DNA of 50,765 nucleotides from an uncultured Lachnospiraceae bacterium (GCA_947626395.1 CANQRU010000004.1:85524-136288), one strand, 5' to 3'. Positions 32,280-40,533 are shown, counted from the first letter of the stretch. Program-made: numbers and translations. The notes: a model not told the origin generated them from the sequence alone.

Positions 32280-33944
32280 TTACTTCACCATGTTGTCGTT
32301 GTACATCTGGCACAGTTCCTCGATCTGGAGATTCTTAAGCTCCGCTACATAAGCGTCCCAATCCGTATCAAGGCTCTTCGTGCCGGTTACGAACGCGTCG
32401 ATCCAGACTTCGATGGCGTCGGCCAGAGGCGTCGTGATCGTCGCGGCATCCTCAGCGGTGAAGTCGTCGAAGATCGGCGCCGGCGGGATCTCCTGGATCG
32501 CGTCGTCCATCGCCGCGACCTTCGCGTTGATCTCCGCGTAGTTCTCATCGTACTTGGTCATCTCGCGCTCATTGATCCAGATGTGCTGGGTCGGGTCGGC
32601 GCCGCAGCCGTACTCGAGCTGCATGTACTTGTAGATGCCTTCCGGAGCGTTCAGGATATCGTCGTTGTAAACGATCTTGTCGCCGTCCATCGTGTAGGTA
32701 ACGCCCTCGACGCCGATGCACCAGATGGTAGCGCACTCCTCGGAGAAGAACATCTTGTCGATCGCGCGGACAACCTGCTCGAAGTCGTCGCGCTTCGCGG
32801 TGGAAGCCGGGAACATGATGCCGACATCCACGCTGGCCTTCTGCTGATGATGCGCGCCCGCCGGGCCCTCCAGCGGAGGATACATCTGCAGCTTGAAGCC
32901 TTCGATATCGCTGGCAGCCTCTACGCCGCCGATCTGATCGTAGTATGCGTAGGTAGCCATCGCGCGGCCGTCGGCCAGCTTGCCGGACCATACGTCGTCC
33001 GGGATCGTAGCCGCCATCTCAGGATCCAGAAGGCCTTCCGCATACAGCTTGTGGAAGTAGCCGAGGAAATCACGGGCCTGGTCGCTGATCGCTGCCGGGA
33101 ACCACTCCTGCTTGTCATAATCCCAGCTCAAGGCGCCGCCGCCGCCGGCGTTGCTCTTACCGAAACGGATGCCCCAGGACGGCATCGTCATACGGTATGT
33201 AACATAAGGAGCCACCAGGGTGGTAAGCGGATAGGAGTCCGGATAATCTTCCTTGTAAGCCTTCAGGATCTCATACAGATCGTCAAAGGTCTTCGGATCG
33301 TCAAATCCCTTCTCCTCCAGATAATCCTGTCTCATGATAAGTCCGCCGTCATAGAAGGGCTTGTCATACAGACGAGGCATATAATAGCGCTTGCCGTCCA
33401 GAAGCTTCTTCGCGTCTACCGCATCCTGCAGGCCGAATTCCTGAACTCTGGCGTTGAACTCCGGCGTCCAGTCCGCGTAATCGCTGATCGGAACGATCGC
33501 GCCGTTCATGGCCAGGGAAGAATACTCCGCGCTGCTGGTGTCCCTGTAAAGGATCACGTCCGGGCAGTTCTCGCCGGTGTTCAGAACCAGGGAGCACTTG
33601 GTGTTGAAATCGGAGCCGCTGGGAAGCGCCTCGACTTCCAGTTCTACATTACATACCTTCTGGACTTCCTGAACCGCCAGCCAGCTGTCCATCCACGGAA
33701 GCGTGGGGTTGTCAGCGTAGAACATGCTGATGTGGATCGGGTCGCCAGCCGGCTCTGCCTGAGCCTCCGTCTCGGCCGGAGCCTGGGTCTCTGCCGCCGC
33801 TGCCTGAGTCGTAGCCGCCGCCGTCGTCGATGGCGCGGCCGTCGTGCTGGTGGTGCTGCCGCCACCGCCGCCGCAGGCTGCAAGTCCAAGGACCATGGAG
33901 ACTGCCAGGGCGATCGCCGGAACCTTCAATAAGCTCTTTTTCAT
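32280..33944 (-). CDS. Extracellular solute-binding lipoprotein of the Lpl-type importer
   Basis: 554 residues from the ATG at 33944, six bases after AAGGAGGAA. The lipobox LGLAAC is followed by GGGGG and a Ser/Thr/Ala/Glu-rich tether, anchoring it outside the membrane. The large size and layout (MFYADNPTLPWMDSWLAVQEV, GENCPDVILYRDTSS, late NINEREM-like WINEREMTKYDENY) match the LplA/YtcQ group of CUT1 binding proteins, which take oligosaccharides or glycoconjugates. Given murQ at the operon end, a muropeptide-derived sugar is the best guess for its ligand. It is the first gene behind a strong promoter with a palindrome in its leader. Confidence 0.93.
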   Translation of the reverse strand: MKKSLLKVPAIALAVSMVLGLAACGGGGGSTTSTTAAPSTTAAATTQAAAAETQAPAETEAQAEPAGDPIHISMFYADNPTLPWMDSWLAVQEVQKVCNVELEVEALPSGSDFNTKCSLVLNTGENCPDVILYRDTSSAEYSSLAMNGAIVPISDYADWTPEFNARVQEFGLQDAVDAKKLLDGKRYYMPRLYDKPFYDGGLIMRQDYLEEKGFDDPKTFDDLYEILKAYKEDYPDSYPLTTLVAPYVTYRMTMPSWGIRFGKSNAGGGGALSWDYDKQEWFPAAISDQARDFLGYFHKLYAEGLLDPEMAATIPDDVWSGKLADGRAMATYAYYDQIGGVEAASDIEGFKLQMYPPLEGPAGAHHQQKASVDVGIMFPASTAKRDDFEQVVRAIDKMFFSEECATIWCIGVEGVTYTMDGDKIVYNDDILNAPEGIYKYMQLEYGCGADPTQHIWINEREMTKYDENYAEINAKVAAMDDAIQEIPPAPIFDDFTAEDAATITTPLADAIEVWIDAFVTGTKSLDTDWDAYVAELKNLQIEELCQMYNDNMVK

Positions 33945-33998
33945 ACTACTTTCCTCCTTCTTTCTACTGCGCAACAACATTTGCCTGTGAAACCGTTC

Positions 33999-34013
33999 CG
34001 AAAATCATTTTCG
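33999..34013. promoter_or_regulatory. 15-bp palindrome in the importer operon leader (candidate operator)
   Basis: CGAAAATCATTTTCG is a perfect palindrome around a central base, about 35-45 bp downstream of the predicted transcription start. It matches the pattern nGAAA-N5-TTTCn shared with the palindrome at 37707-37721, upstream of the MurK-like gene. RpiR-type repressors are the obvious candidates to bind. Confidence 0.5.
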
Positions 34014-34052
34014 ACCATGATAATGCGGTTTGGAACTTTGTTTCGTGTTTTC

Positions 34053-34081
34053 AGTATAGTACTATTTTAACTGCTTGTCAA
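34053..34081 (-). promoter_or_regulatory. Strong sigma-A promoter of the importer/murQ operon
   Basis: Minus strand TTGACA, 17 nt, TATACT, giving a leader of about 100 nt before the binding-protein start. Confidence 0.8.
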
Positions 34082-34280
34082 TACAATTTAGACAAATATT
34101 TGTGATAATTGCTAATTTCACTTCAACAGTGAGGAACATCGGGTGTAAATGTGAATATTCCGAAATCAGAGAACCCGGCATGAGTGGCGGTTTCTGCGTT
34201 TAGATGTGATCTTTGAACTCGTGGTCCGAGAGATACGGCCCGCAGGCGGTCTTTCCGAATATACCGCAGCAAAACATCCC

Positions 34281-34314
34281 GGCCGCGGACCGGCGCAAAG
34301 CCGGCCGCGGACCG
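34281..34314 (-). repeat. 12-bp direct repeat and hairpin after the GH4 gene
   Basis: GGCCGCGGACCG occurs at 34281-34292 and 34303-34314 with a CCGGC/GCCGG hairpin between. It lies directly after the GH4 stop codon and may form a stable mRNA 3' end, though no T-run is present. The rest of the 386-bp gap holds the importer promoter; nothing else was recognised. Confidence 0.4.
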
Positions 34315-34330
34315 AGTTTGTATGCTGCGC

Positions 34331-35653
34331 TTACGCATCCTTTTTCTCATCCTTAAAAAACTGCGGCAGATACTCCTTGTGCGCCTCCATCAGCTCGTCC
34401 AGCACCGCCACCGCCGCCGTCTGGGACATGACCAGCGGATTGATCATCAGGGCGAGCAGCGCCTCCTTCTTATCGCCGGTCACGGCCGCGTGGCCGCCGG
34501 TGATCTCGAAGGACTTGATCTGCTGGACAAGGCCGTTGACCGCCTTGGGCAGGGCGCCCACACGCACCGGCTTCGGGCCGTCCTTGGTGATCACGCAGCT
34601 GACCTCCACCACCTCGTCGTCCTCGAAATTATCGATGGCGCCGTGGTTCACCGTATTGACCACCTGGATATCGTGCTTGTCGTTATAGATCGACGAAATC
34701 AGGTTGCATGCCGCGTCGCTGTAGTAAGCGCCGCCGCGCCGCTCCAGGAGCTTCGGCTTCTCGCAGAGGTTCGGATCCTTGTAAAGCTCGAAAAGTTCGG
34801 TCTCCAGCTTCTTCACCTGCTCGGCCCGGACATTATGCTCCCGGTATTTCTCAAATTCCTTCTCCACATATTCTTTCGTCATGTAGTAGTAGCGGTGGTA
34901 GGAGCACGGCAGCACGCCCAGCGCCTCCAAAAAATCCGTATTCCACGGGAACTTGGCGATGTTGTTCACGCTCTGGTCCGTCCACTGCTTTAAGACGTCG
35001 CCGATCACTTCTTTGCCGTCCACCTTCACGCTGGTGGCGTAGACCATGTGGTTCAGACCGCCGAAGGTCACGTCCACCTCTTCCATGGGACGGCCCAGCT
35101 TCTCGGCGATGGCCTTGTGCATGCCGATAGGCACGTTGCACAGACCGATGATCCGGTCGAAATGGGCGTAGCGCTGGATCGCCTCCGTCACCATGCCCGC
35201 CGGGTTCGTGAAATTGATCAGCCACGCGCCGGGGCTCAGTTCCTCGATATCCTTACAGATATCCATGATCACCGGGATCGTGCGAAGGCCCTTGAACAGG
35301 CCGCCGGCCCCGTTGGTCTCCTGGCCGTAAAGGCCGTGGGCAAACGGGATCCTCTCATCTTTGATCCTGGCCTCCAGCTGGCCTACCCGCAGCTGGGTCG
35401 TGACAAACGCCGCGCCTTTGATCGCCTCCCGGCGGTCTAGGGTCGCGTGGATCTCCATGGGCACTCCCGCTTTCTCCACCATGCGCTTCGCCAGGGCCGT
35501 GATGATATTCAGCTTCTCCTGCCCTTCCGGAATATCCACCAGCCACAGCTCCCGCACGGGAAGCTCCTCGTAACGCTTGATAAATCCTTCCACCAGCTCC
35601 GGCGTATAGCTGGAGCCGCCGCCGATCGTCGCGATCTTGATTCCTTCCGCCAT
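34331..35653 (-). CDS. Glycoside hydrolase family 4 phospho-glycosidase (6-phospho-beta-glucosidase-like)
   Basis: 440 residues, ATG at 35653. GH4 enzymes use NAD+ and a divalent metal and cleave 6-phospho-glycosides by redox elimination. The N-terminal NAD loop is KIATIGGGSSYTPELVEG; FTNPAGMVTEAIQRY follows, and GLCNVPIGMHK carries the metal-binding Cys, with the His ligand in VTFGGLNHMVY. The sequence is of the CelF/LicH/ChbF type. Because E. coli ChbF acts on chitobiose-6-phosphate, an amino-sugar phospho-disaccharide is possible here. It follows the ROK kinase (134-bp gap), which could phosphorylate its substrate. Confidence 0.93.
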   Translation of the reverse strand: MAEGIKIATIGGGSSYTPELVEGFIKRYEELPVRELWLVDIPEGQEKLNIITALAKRMVEKAGVPMEIHATLDRREAIKGAAFVTTQLRVGQLEARIKDERIPFAHGLYGQETNGAGGLFKGLRTIPVIMDICKDIEELSPGAWLINFTNPAGMVTEAIQRYAHFDRIIGLCNVPIGMHKAIAEKLGRPMEEVDVTFGGLNHMVYATSVKVDGKEVIGDVLKQWTDQSVNNIAKFPWNTDFLEALGVLPCSYHRYYYMTKEYVEKEFEKYREHNVRAEQVKKLETELFELYKDPNLCEKPKLLERRGGAYYSDAACNLISSIYNDKHDIQVVNTVNHGAIDNFEDDEVVEVSCVITKDGPKPVRVGALPKAVNGLVQQIKSFEITGGHAAVTGDKKEALLALMINPLVMSQTAAVAVLDELMEAHKEYLPQFFKDEKKDA

Positions 35654-35787
35654 GATATGTACTCTGCCTCCTCTTACAATATGGTCGTAAAATTCGCTTT
35701 CTGCATTTTCAAATACCGATCTTACAGAAACCAGACAGCCAAATCCAGCCGCCAGTCACTCATCCGAAGATCCCTGAGCCTTAAGCC

Positions 35788-36657
35788 CTACGCCGTCTCG
35801 CCCAGCAGCAGCGACAGCGCCCCGATGCGCCCCGCCAGATTGCCGGTCTCGCAGGCGCGGATCTGCGTATACTCCTCCAGATGCTCATACATGGAATAGA
35901 CCTTCTCCCGCAGATCCCGGATGAACCGCTCCTGCTTACAGATCCCGCCTCCGATCAGCACCGCCTCAGGATCCGTAAGGACCGCCATATTTCCGACGAT
36001 CACAGCCAGCTTCGCCAGCCAGTCCCGGTAGACCGCGTCCACCGCCGGATCGTCCAGATGCTCGAAAATGTAATAGCCGTCCACGGTCTCGCCGACCGCC
36101 GCCGACACTTTCTTCACCAGCCGCGACGTAGCGGCGGCGTACTCCAGCGGAGCCGCGTCCGTGCCGATGCCCAGACGGAAGAAACCCGCTTCTCCCGCCT
36201 TGAAATGGCTTCCCCGCACCAGCTTCCGGTCAATGATCAGCGCGCCTCCGATGCCGGTTCCGACCGTGATCATACCGAGGCTTGAGAGGCCCCTTCCGGC
36301 TCCGGCCGCCATCTCTCCCAGCGCCGCGCTGTTGCTGTCGTTCTCCAGAACCACCGGAAGACCGGACGCCCTCGCAAACTCTTCCTTCAGGTTATACGTC
36401 ACGAAATTCTTCCCGACGCTGAAATCCGTATTCTCGCCGGTCTCGGGATTGATGAAGCCGCCGATACACGCGGCGATACCGGCAGCGCTCTCCTTATACC
36501 GTCCGACGATCTTAAGAAGCTGATCCAGAAATTCCGCCGGGTCCCGCTTCGTCCTCTCGCTGCCTTCTTCCAGTTCCCGGTACCGGCCGTCCAGAATGCT
36601 GTATTTGATAAATGTCCCGCCGATATCCAGCGTCAGATACCGCTTCTCCTCCGACAT
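35788..36657 (-). CDS. ROK-family sugar kinase lacking the zinc-finger motif
   Basis: 289 residues from the ATG at 36657, six bases after AAGGAG. The ATP-binding start LTLDIGGTFIKYSILD, the catalytic-loop region LENDSNSAALGEMAAG (with the conserved Asn-Asp) and GTGIGGALIIDRKLVRG are present. The HxC/CxCGxxGC zinc-binding segment usual in ROK glucokinases is absent: after KAGEAGFF the chain continues without cysteines. Kinases of this kind include beta-glucoside kinase BglK, which phosphorylates intact disaccharides for phospho-glycosidases. With GH4 next door, disaccharide phosphorylation is a reasonable inference; glucose or GlcNAc are alternatives. Confidence 0.9.
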   Translation of the reverse strand: MSEEKRYLTLDIGGTFIKYSILDGRYRELEEGSERTKRDPAEFLDQLLKIVGRYKESAAGIAACIGGFINPETGENTDFSVGKNFVTYNLKEEFARASGLPVVLENDSNSAALGEMAAGAGRGLSSLGMITVGTGIGGALIIDRKLVRGSHFKAGEAGFFRLGIGTDAAPLEYAAATSRLVKKVSAAVGETVDGYYIFEHLDDPAVDAVYRDWLAKLAVIVGNMAVLTDPEAVLIGGGICKQERFIRDLREKVYSMYEHLEEYTQIRACETGNLAGRIGALSLLLGETA

Positions 36658-36709
36658 ATCCATCTCCTTCCATTCCACTGCTGCGGTGCCAGCCGCTTCG
36701 CTCCCTACG

Positions 36710-37621
36710 TCAGCCGCCGGACTCCCGCAGCGCCAGCCGCACCGCGCCTTCCGACGCTTCCCGCTTCGCCGCCTGGATCCACGCATCGTCCCGAAGCGCC
36801 ATGATCCGATCCCGGACCTTCATCTGGATCCGCTCATTCTTCAGCAGCACGCTGCCGCCCAGGGCAATATTCTTCTCCTCCGGCAGCCGCTTAAGCACCG
36901 GGCGGATCAGCCCGCACAGCTCGTCCGCGCAGGCGTCCTCGATCTCCATCGCCGTCCGGTCGCCCATGGCGGCCGCCTGATCCAGAAGGACAGCCAGCGC
37001 CGCCAGATCGCCTTTCTTCCGCTCCGGTGCGTACACATAACCTACCAGTTCCGGGATTCCGGAGATATCCAGCCGGTCATAGACCAGCTCCTTAAGCGCC
37101 GTCGGTTCCCCGCGTCCGTCCTCCGCCTGCACCACCGCCGCCAGCATCCGCCGCGCGATGTCATAGGCGCTCCCGCCGTCGTCGATCAGATGGCCGTAAC
37201 CGCCGGACCGCACCACCGTGCCGTCCTCCTGCCGCCCATAGCAGATCGAACCGGTTCCCGCGATCAGGATAATGCCGTGGCATTCCGGAAATACTGCCGC
37301 CAGGGCCGTCTCCCCATCGCTGTACACATACACCGGCGCGTCATACCCGTTCGCACGGAACGCTTCTTCAATCACGACGCGGGCCTGCGGATTGCTGATC
37401 CCGGCCGCGCCGATCCCGATGGCGCCACAGTCTTCCGGTCTCAGTTCCATCCGGGCCGGAAGCTCCAGGAGCTCCCGGATGGTCCGCTGAAACTCCTCCC
37501 GGCTCTGCCCGTTGATATTCAGCGGCCCCGCCGTATGCCGTCCGTGGATGACGCCGTCCGCATCCGCCACGCAGATCCTCGTCGCGGTCCCGCCGCCGTC
37601 AATACCGATCAGGTATCTCAT
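36710..37621 (-). CDS. BadF/BcrA-type ATPase family sugar kinase (MurK/NagK-like)
   Basis: 303 residues, ATG at 37621. Kinase motifs: the phosphate loop MRYLIGIDGGGTATR, GAAGISNPQA, YVYSDGETALAA with the catalytic Asp, and the adenosine loop LIAGTGSICYG followed by GGYGHLIDDGGSAYDIAR. This pattern is that of N-acetylglucosamine kinases and of the GlcNAc/MurNAc kinase MurK described in Clostridium acetobutylicum. With nagZ and murQ nearby, MurNAc phosphorylation to MurNAc-6-phosphate is the likely role. It is the first gene of the MurK-ROK-GH4 operon, 52 bp before the ROK gene. Confidence 0.9.
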   Translation of the reverse strand: MRYLIGIDGGGTATRICVADADGVIHGRHTAGPLNINGQSREEFQRTIRELLELPARMELRPEDCGAIGIGAAGISNPQARVVIEEAFRANGYDAPVYVYSDGETALAAVFPECHGIILIAGTGSICYGRQEDGTVVRSGGYGHLIDDGGSAYDIARRMLAAVVQAEDGRGEPTALKELVYDRLDISGIPELVGYVYAPERKKGDLAALAVLLDQAAAMGDRTAMEIEDACADELCGLIRPVLKRLPEEKNIALGGSVLLKNERIQMKVRDRIMALRDDAWIQAAKREASEGAVRLALRESGG

Positions 37622-37671
37622 AGAATGACGATGCCTCTCTTTCTTCCGTTACGCACATTGTCTGCATGTTC

Positions 37672-37700
37672 AGTATACACCCGCGCGGAGGGAATTGCAA
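37672..37700 (-). promoter_or_regulatory. Sigma-A promoter of the kinase/GH4 operon
   Basis: Minus strand TTGCAA, 17 nt, TATACT, about 50 bp upstream of the MurK-like start. Confidence 0.75.
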
Positions 37701-37706
37701 TCGATT

Positions 37707-37721
37707 TGAAATAAAATTTCA
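37707..37721. promoter_or_regulatory. 15-bp palindrome next to the kinase operon promoter (candidate operator)
   Basis: TGAAATAAAATTTCA is a perfect palindrome lying immediately upstream of the -35 box. It shares the nGAAA-N5-TTTCn pattern with 33999-34013. Confidence 0.5.
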
Positions 37722-37811
37722 TTTCTCAACAATATTCTTCGGTCTTTATTTTCGTCCGGTGTGATTCCGGCCCTGTTTCCCCAACCTGCGCATACCTGCA
37801 GCTCCTGACAT

Positions 37812-37843
37812 AAAAAGGCATTTCCCGTCTCCGGAAAATGCCC
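37812..37843 (-). terminator. Terminator of the Ser/Gly-rich lipoprotein gene
   Basis: GGCATTT pairs with AAATGCC (with further G-C pairs inside), followed by TTTTT on the minus strand. Confidence 0.8.
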
Positions 37844-37855
37844 GTGGTCTTCCTC

Positions 37856-38293
37856 TTATCGGTTATCGCTCTCGTCCGCGTTATGGCTGGAGCCCTCGGA
37901 ATCACCGTTTAGATCATGGACGCCCTGCTCCACATCATCCATCAGGCCGTCCAGGACGCCTGTGCTCTCATCGCTTTCCGTACCGGTTCCGTTCTTGCTC
38001 CCGGCGCCGGCGGATGAACCGCCTGCACCGGAGTTTGCGGAACCGCCCGCTGCGCCTGCACCTCCTGCACCGGAATCGCTGCCGGAATCATCGATTCCTG
38101 CGCCGGTGCTTCCGGTATTGCCTGTGCCGGCTCCGCCGGATGTGCTTCCGCCGGAACCGTTCCCCGCCCGGCTGCTCTCGGATGCGGTGGACTGGCCTGT
38201 CTGATCATTGCCGGAATTCCTGCCGCAGGCCGTCATGGCCGCCACAGACAAAACCAGCAGAACTGCGCATAGATAAAATCTGATCTTCTTCAT
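37856..38293 (-). CDS. Small Ser/Gly-rich lipoprotein of unknown function
   Basis: 145 residues, ATG at 38293 after AAGGAG. The signal peptide MKKIRFYLCAVLLVLSVAA ends in a lipobox around MTAC, so it should be membrane-anchored outside the cell. Residues about 26-105 are a low-complexity Gly/Ser/Ala/Thr region; a short acidic helix (GVLDGLMDDVEQGVHDLNG) follows, and the end is Asp/Ser-rich. No enzymatic motif is present. It stands alone between terminators. It could be a surface spacer or stress lipoprotein; I do not recognise a family. Confidence 0.75.
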   Translation of the reverse strand: MKKIRFYLCAVLLVLSVAAMTACGRNSGNDQTGQSTASESSRAGNGSGGSTSGGAGTGNTGSTGAGIDDSGSDSGAGGAGAAGGSANSGAGGSSAGAGSKNGTGTESDESTGVLDGLMDDVEQGVHDLNGDSEGSSHNADESDNR

Positions 38294-38396
38294 AATCGCA
38301 TTCTCCTTTCGTTTTTCTGCGCTTATTGTGCGCAGACGGAGCGCGGATTATGGTGAAAAAATCTTCTGCTTATTCCACGAATTTCCACACTAACGC

Positions 38397-38423
38397 AAAA
38401 AATCTGCCGTCGGCAGATTTTTT
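38397..38423. terminator. Bidirectional terminator downstream of dapB
   Basis: AAAAAATCTGCC and GGCAGATTTTTT pair perfectly (12 bp, loop GTC). It ends the dapA-dapB transcript on the minus strand, 61 bp after the dapB stop. Confidence 0.85.
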
Positions 38424-38465
38424 GTATACTGACGTAATACAAACAGAATGTCACAGGCGCTCCGA
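38424..38465 (+). repeat. Degenerate copy of the dispersed palindromic repeat
   Basis: ATACTGACGTAATACAAACA here is identical to 20 bases in the array at 50585-50700. It is followed by TCACAGGCGC, one base from the TCACTGGCGC core. The stem no longer pairs well. Confidence 0.55.
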
Positions 38466-38484
38466 AGGCAGCCATTCGCGCCGC

Positions 38485-39249
38485 TCACTTCTGCGCCGCG
38501 ATCACATCCTCCATCGAATAAAGTCCCGCCGGCTTCCCGCACAGGAACACGGCCGCTTCCACGGCCCCTTTGGCAAACACCGAGCGGGAGTAGGCCGTAT
38601 GGCTTAAAGTCACCACCTCGTCCTGGCCAGCGAAGATCACGTCGTGGTCGCCTACGATGCTGCCGCCGCGGACTGCCGAGATGCCGATCTCCTTCGGATC
38701 CCGCTTCTCGTGACGGTCATGACGGTCATACACATAATGATAGGCGCCGTCCATGGCCTCATTCAGCGAATCCGCAAGCGCAAGCGCGGTACCGCTGGGC
38801 GCGTCCAGCTTCCGGTTGTGATGCTTCTCCACGATCTCCATGTCGAAGCCCGACTCAGCCAGAACCTTCGCGGCGTCCTGCACAAGCTTCAAGAGCAGGT
38901 TTACTCCGAGTGACATATTGGCCGAACGCAGGATCGCCACCCGGCCGGCGCACTCGCGCACCCGCGCCAGCTGCGCCTCGGAAAGCCCTGTGGTGCAGAG
39001 CACCAGCGGCAGCTTCCTGGTGTCCGCGTACCGCAGCAGACCGTCCATGGCGGCGGCCGCCGCGAAATCCACGATCACATCCGACTCTTCCGTGACGTCC
39101 GCCAGGCTGCCGTACACCGGATACCCATAACGGCTTTCCGTGTTCAGATCCACGCCGGCAGCGATCTCCGCCCCATCCATTCCTTTTACAATATCCGATA
39201 CAGCCCGGCCCATAGCGCCGTTGCAGCCGTGCAGAAGTATTTTAACCAT
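38485..39249 (-). CDS. dapB: 4-hydroxy-tetrahydrodipicolinate reductase
   Basis: 254 residues. It reduces the DapA product with NAD(P)H in lysine and diaminopimelate synthesis. Nucleotide loop KILLHGCNGAMGRAVSD, and the substrate-binding signature EKHHNRKLDAPSGTAL with its His pair and Lys; DVIVDFAAAAAMDGLL lies between them. It lies 108 bp after dapA in the riboswitch-controlled operon and is followed by a strong terminator. Confidence 0.97.
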   Translation of the reverse strand: MVKILLHGCNGAMGRAVSDIVKGMDGAEIAAGVDLNTESRYGYPVYGSLADVTEESDVIVDFAAAAAMDGLLRYADTRKLPLVLCTTGLSEAQLARVRECAGRVAILRSANMSLGVNLLLKLVQDAAKVLAESGFDMEIVEKHHNRKLDAPSGTALALADSLNEAMDGAYHYVYDRHDRHEKRDPKEIGISAVRGGSIVGDHDVIFAGQDEVVTLSHTAYSRSVFAKGAVEAAVFLCGKPAGLYSMEDVIAAQK

Positions 39250-39357
39250 AGTTTATTACCCTTTCCGTATATTCATACATTCTTTCCGCTCTGCGCCCGC
39301 GGATCCGCGGAAGCGGACTGCCGAAAATATGATTCGAACTTTATAACGCCGGATCAT

Positions 39358-40242
39358 TTACAGGATCCCATACTCCCGCATGGCCGCCGCCAGCTTCTCC
39401 TTATTCTGCGGCTCCATCTCCGTCAGCGGCAGCCTCAGCGGCCCGACTTCCTTACCCATCAGATTCATGGCCGCCTTCACCGGGATCGGGTTCACTTCAC
39501 AGAAGAGCGCCGAGATCAGCGGGATCGCCCTGAGCTGCTCCGCAAGACTTCCAGCCGTGTCGCCGTCGAAGAATTTCTGGCAGATATCGTGTGCCTGCCG
39601 GGGAGCCACATTGGACAGCACCGAGATCACGCCCTTGCCGCCCATGGCCAGGATCGGAACGATCTGGTCGTCATTGCCGGAATACAGGTCGATGCAGCCG
39701 TCCGCCATGCTCATCATCGTGGCAATGGATGAGAAATTGCCGCTGGCCTCCTTGACGCCCACGATATTGGGAACCTCCCTGCACAGCGTCGCCATGGTCG
39801 CCGGCGTCATGGTCACGCCGGTCCGGCCCGGAATATGGTACAGAAGGATCGGGATCTTCACCGCCGCGGCGATCGCCTTATAGTGGGCGATCAGACCGCC
39901 CTGGGTGGCTTTGTTATAATACGGCGTCACCAGCAGAAGTCCGTCGGAGCCTGCCTTCTCCGCCTCCTCCGACAGATAGACCGCTTCCTGCGTGGAGTTG
40001 GAACCGGTTCCCGCGATCACGGGGATCCTTCCTTTTACCCTCTCGCAGGCGAAACGGATCACATCCAGATGCTCCTTATGGGACATGGTCGACGACTCGC
40101 CGGTAGTCCCGCAGATGATCACGGCGTCCGTGCCGCCCGCGATCTGCTCCTTAAGGATCTCGTCCAGCTTGTCATAGTTCACATCTCCGTTGTCCTTAAA
40201 CGGAGTGACCAGGGCAACGCCAGCTCCTTTGAAAATAGCCAT
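39358..40242 (-). CDS. dapA: 4-hydroxy-tetrahydrodipicolinate synthase
   Basis: 294 residues from the ATG at 40242, preceded by AAGGAGGAA. It condenses pyruvate with aspartate semialdehyde, the first committed step to lysine and diaminopimelate. Seen: GVALVTPFKDNGDVNYDKL, CGTTGESSTMSHKEH, the Tyr-containing LLVTPYYNKATQGG, HIPGRTGVTM, and the Schiff-base Lys in NIVGVKEASGNF. The longer in-frame upstream sequence is the riboswitch leader and is not coding. Regulated by the L-box immediately upstream. Confidence 0.97.
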   Translation of the reverse strand: MAIFKGAGVALVTPFKDNGDVNYDKLDEILKEQIAGGTDAVIICGTTGESSTMSHKEHLDVIRFACERVKGRIPVIAGTGSNSTQEAVYLSEEAEKAGSDGLLLVTPYYNKATQGGLIAHYKAIAAAVKIPILLYHIPGRTGVTMTPATMATLCREVPNIVGVKEASGNFSSIATMMSMADGCIDLYSGNDDQIVPILAMGGKGVISVLSNVAPRQAHDICQKFFDGDTAGSLAEQLRAIPLISALFCEVNPIPVKAAMNLMGKEVGPLRLPLTEMEPQNKEKLAAAMREYGIL

Positions 40243-40290
40243 AATGTTCCTCCTTCTTCTTTCTGTAAATGATGTATACCGCAGTCCCTG

Positions 40291-40323
40291 AAAAAAAGAA
40301 CCGGCTTCGGAAAGCCGGTTCTT
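40291..40323 (-). terminator. Riboswitch-controlled terminator in the dapA leader
   Basis: AAGAACCGGCTT pairs with AAGCCGGTTCTT (12 bp, 4-nt loop), followed by seven Ts in the minus-strand transcript. The upstream CTTTAAG (overlapping the stem base) can pair instead with CTTAAAG at the end of the aptamer, giving an antiterminator. Confidence 0.9.
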
Positions 40324-40346
40324 AAAGTCCGTGTATCGCTGATCTT

Positions 40347-40519
40347 TAAGTGTAGCTCTCCATCCTGATCGGATGACAGTCATACGGTTATTCACCATAT
40401 GCCCAGATTCGTGCTGTCAGGCGGCACTCCTCTTCGGCGCTCTCCCTTTCGGCAGGCCTCTCATGCACCTGCTGCATCAGCCCCCTACTCATGATATCGC
40501 GCGACCTCTACCACTCTTT
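40347..40519 (-). promoter_or_regulatory. Lysine riboswitch (L-box) upstream of dapA
   Basis: In the minus-strand transcript the conserved L-box blocks appear in order: GGTAGAGGTCGCG, ATGAGTA, GCCGAAAGG, GCGCCGAAGAGG, CTGGG, ACTGTCA and TGGAGAGCTACACTT. Closing stem P1 pairs AGTGGTAG with CTACACT. Lysine binding holds CTACACTTAAAG in P1, which frees the terminator to form; without lysine the CTTAAAG/CTTTAAG antiterminator can form. The mechanism is inferred from the pairings and the known class. Confidence 0.93.
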
Positions 40520-40533
40520 ATTTGCCTTCTAAC

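Noticed and set aside
32583-33932. A 449-codon plus-strand frame opposite the binding-protein gene
   Set aside because: Antisense shadow; no start signals.
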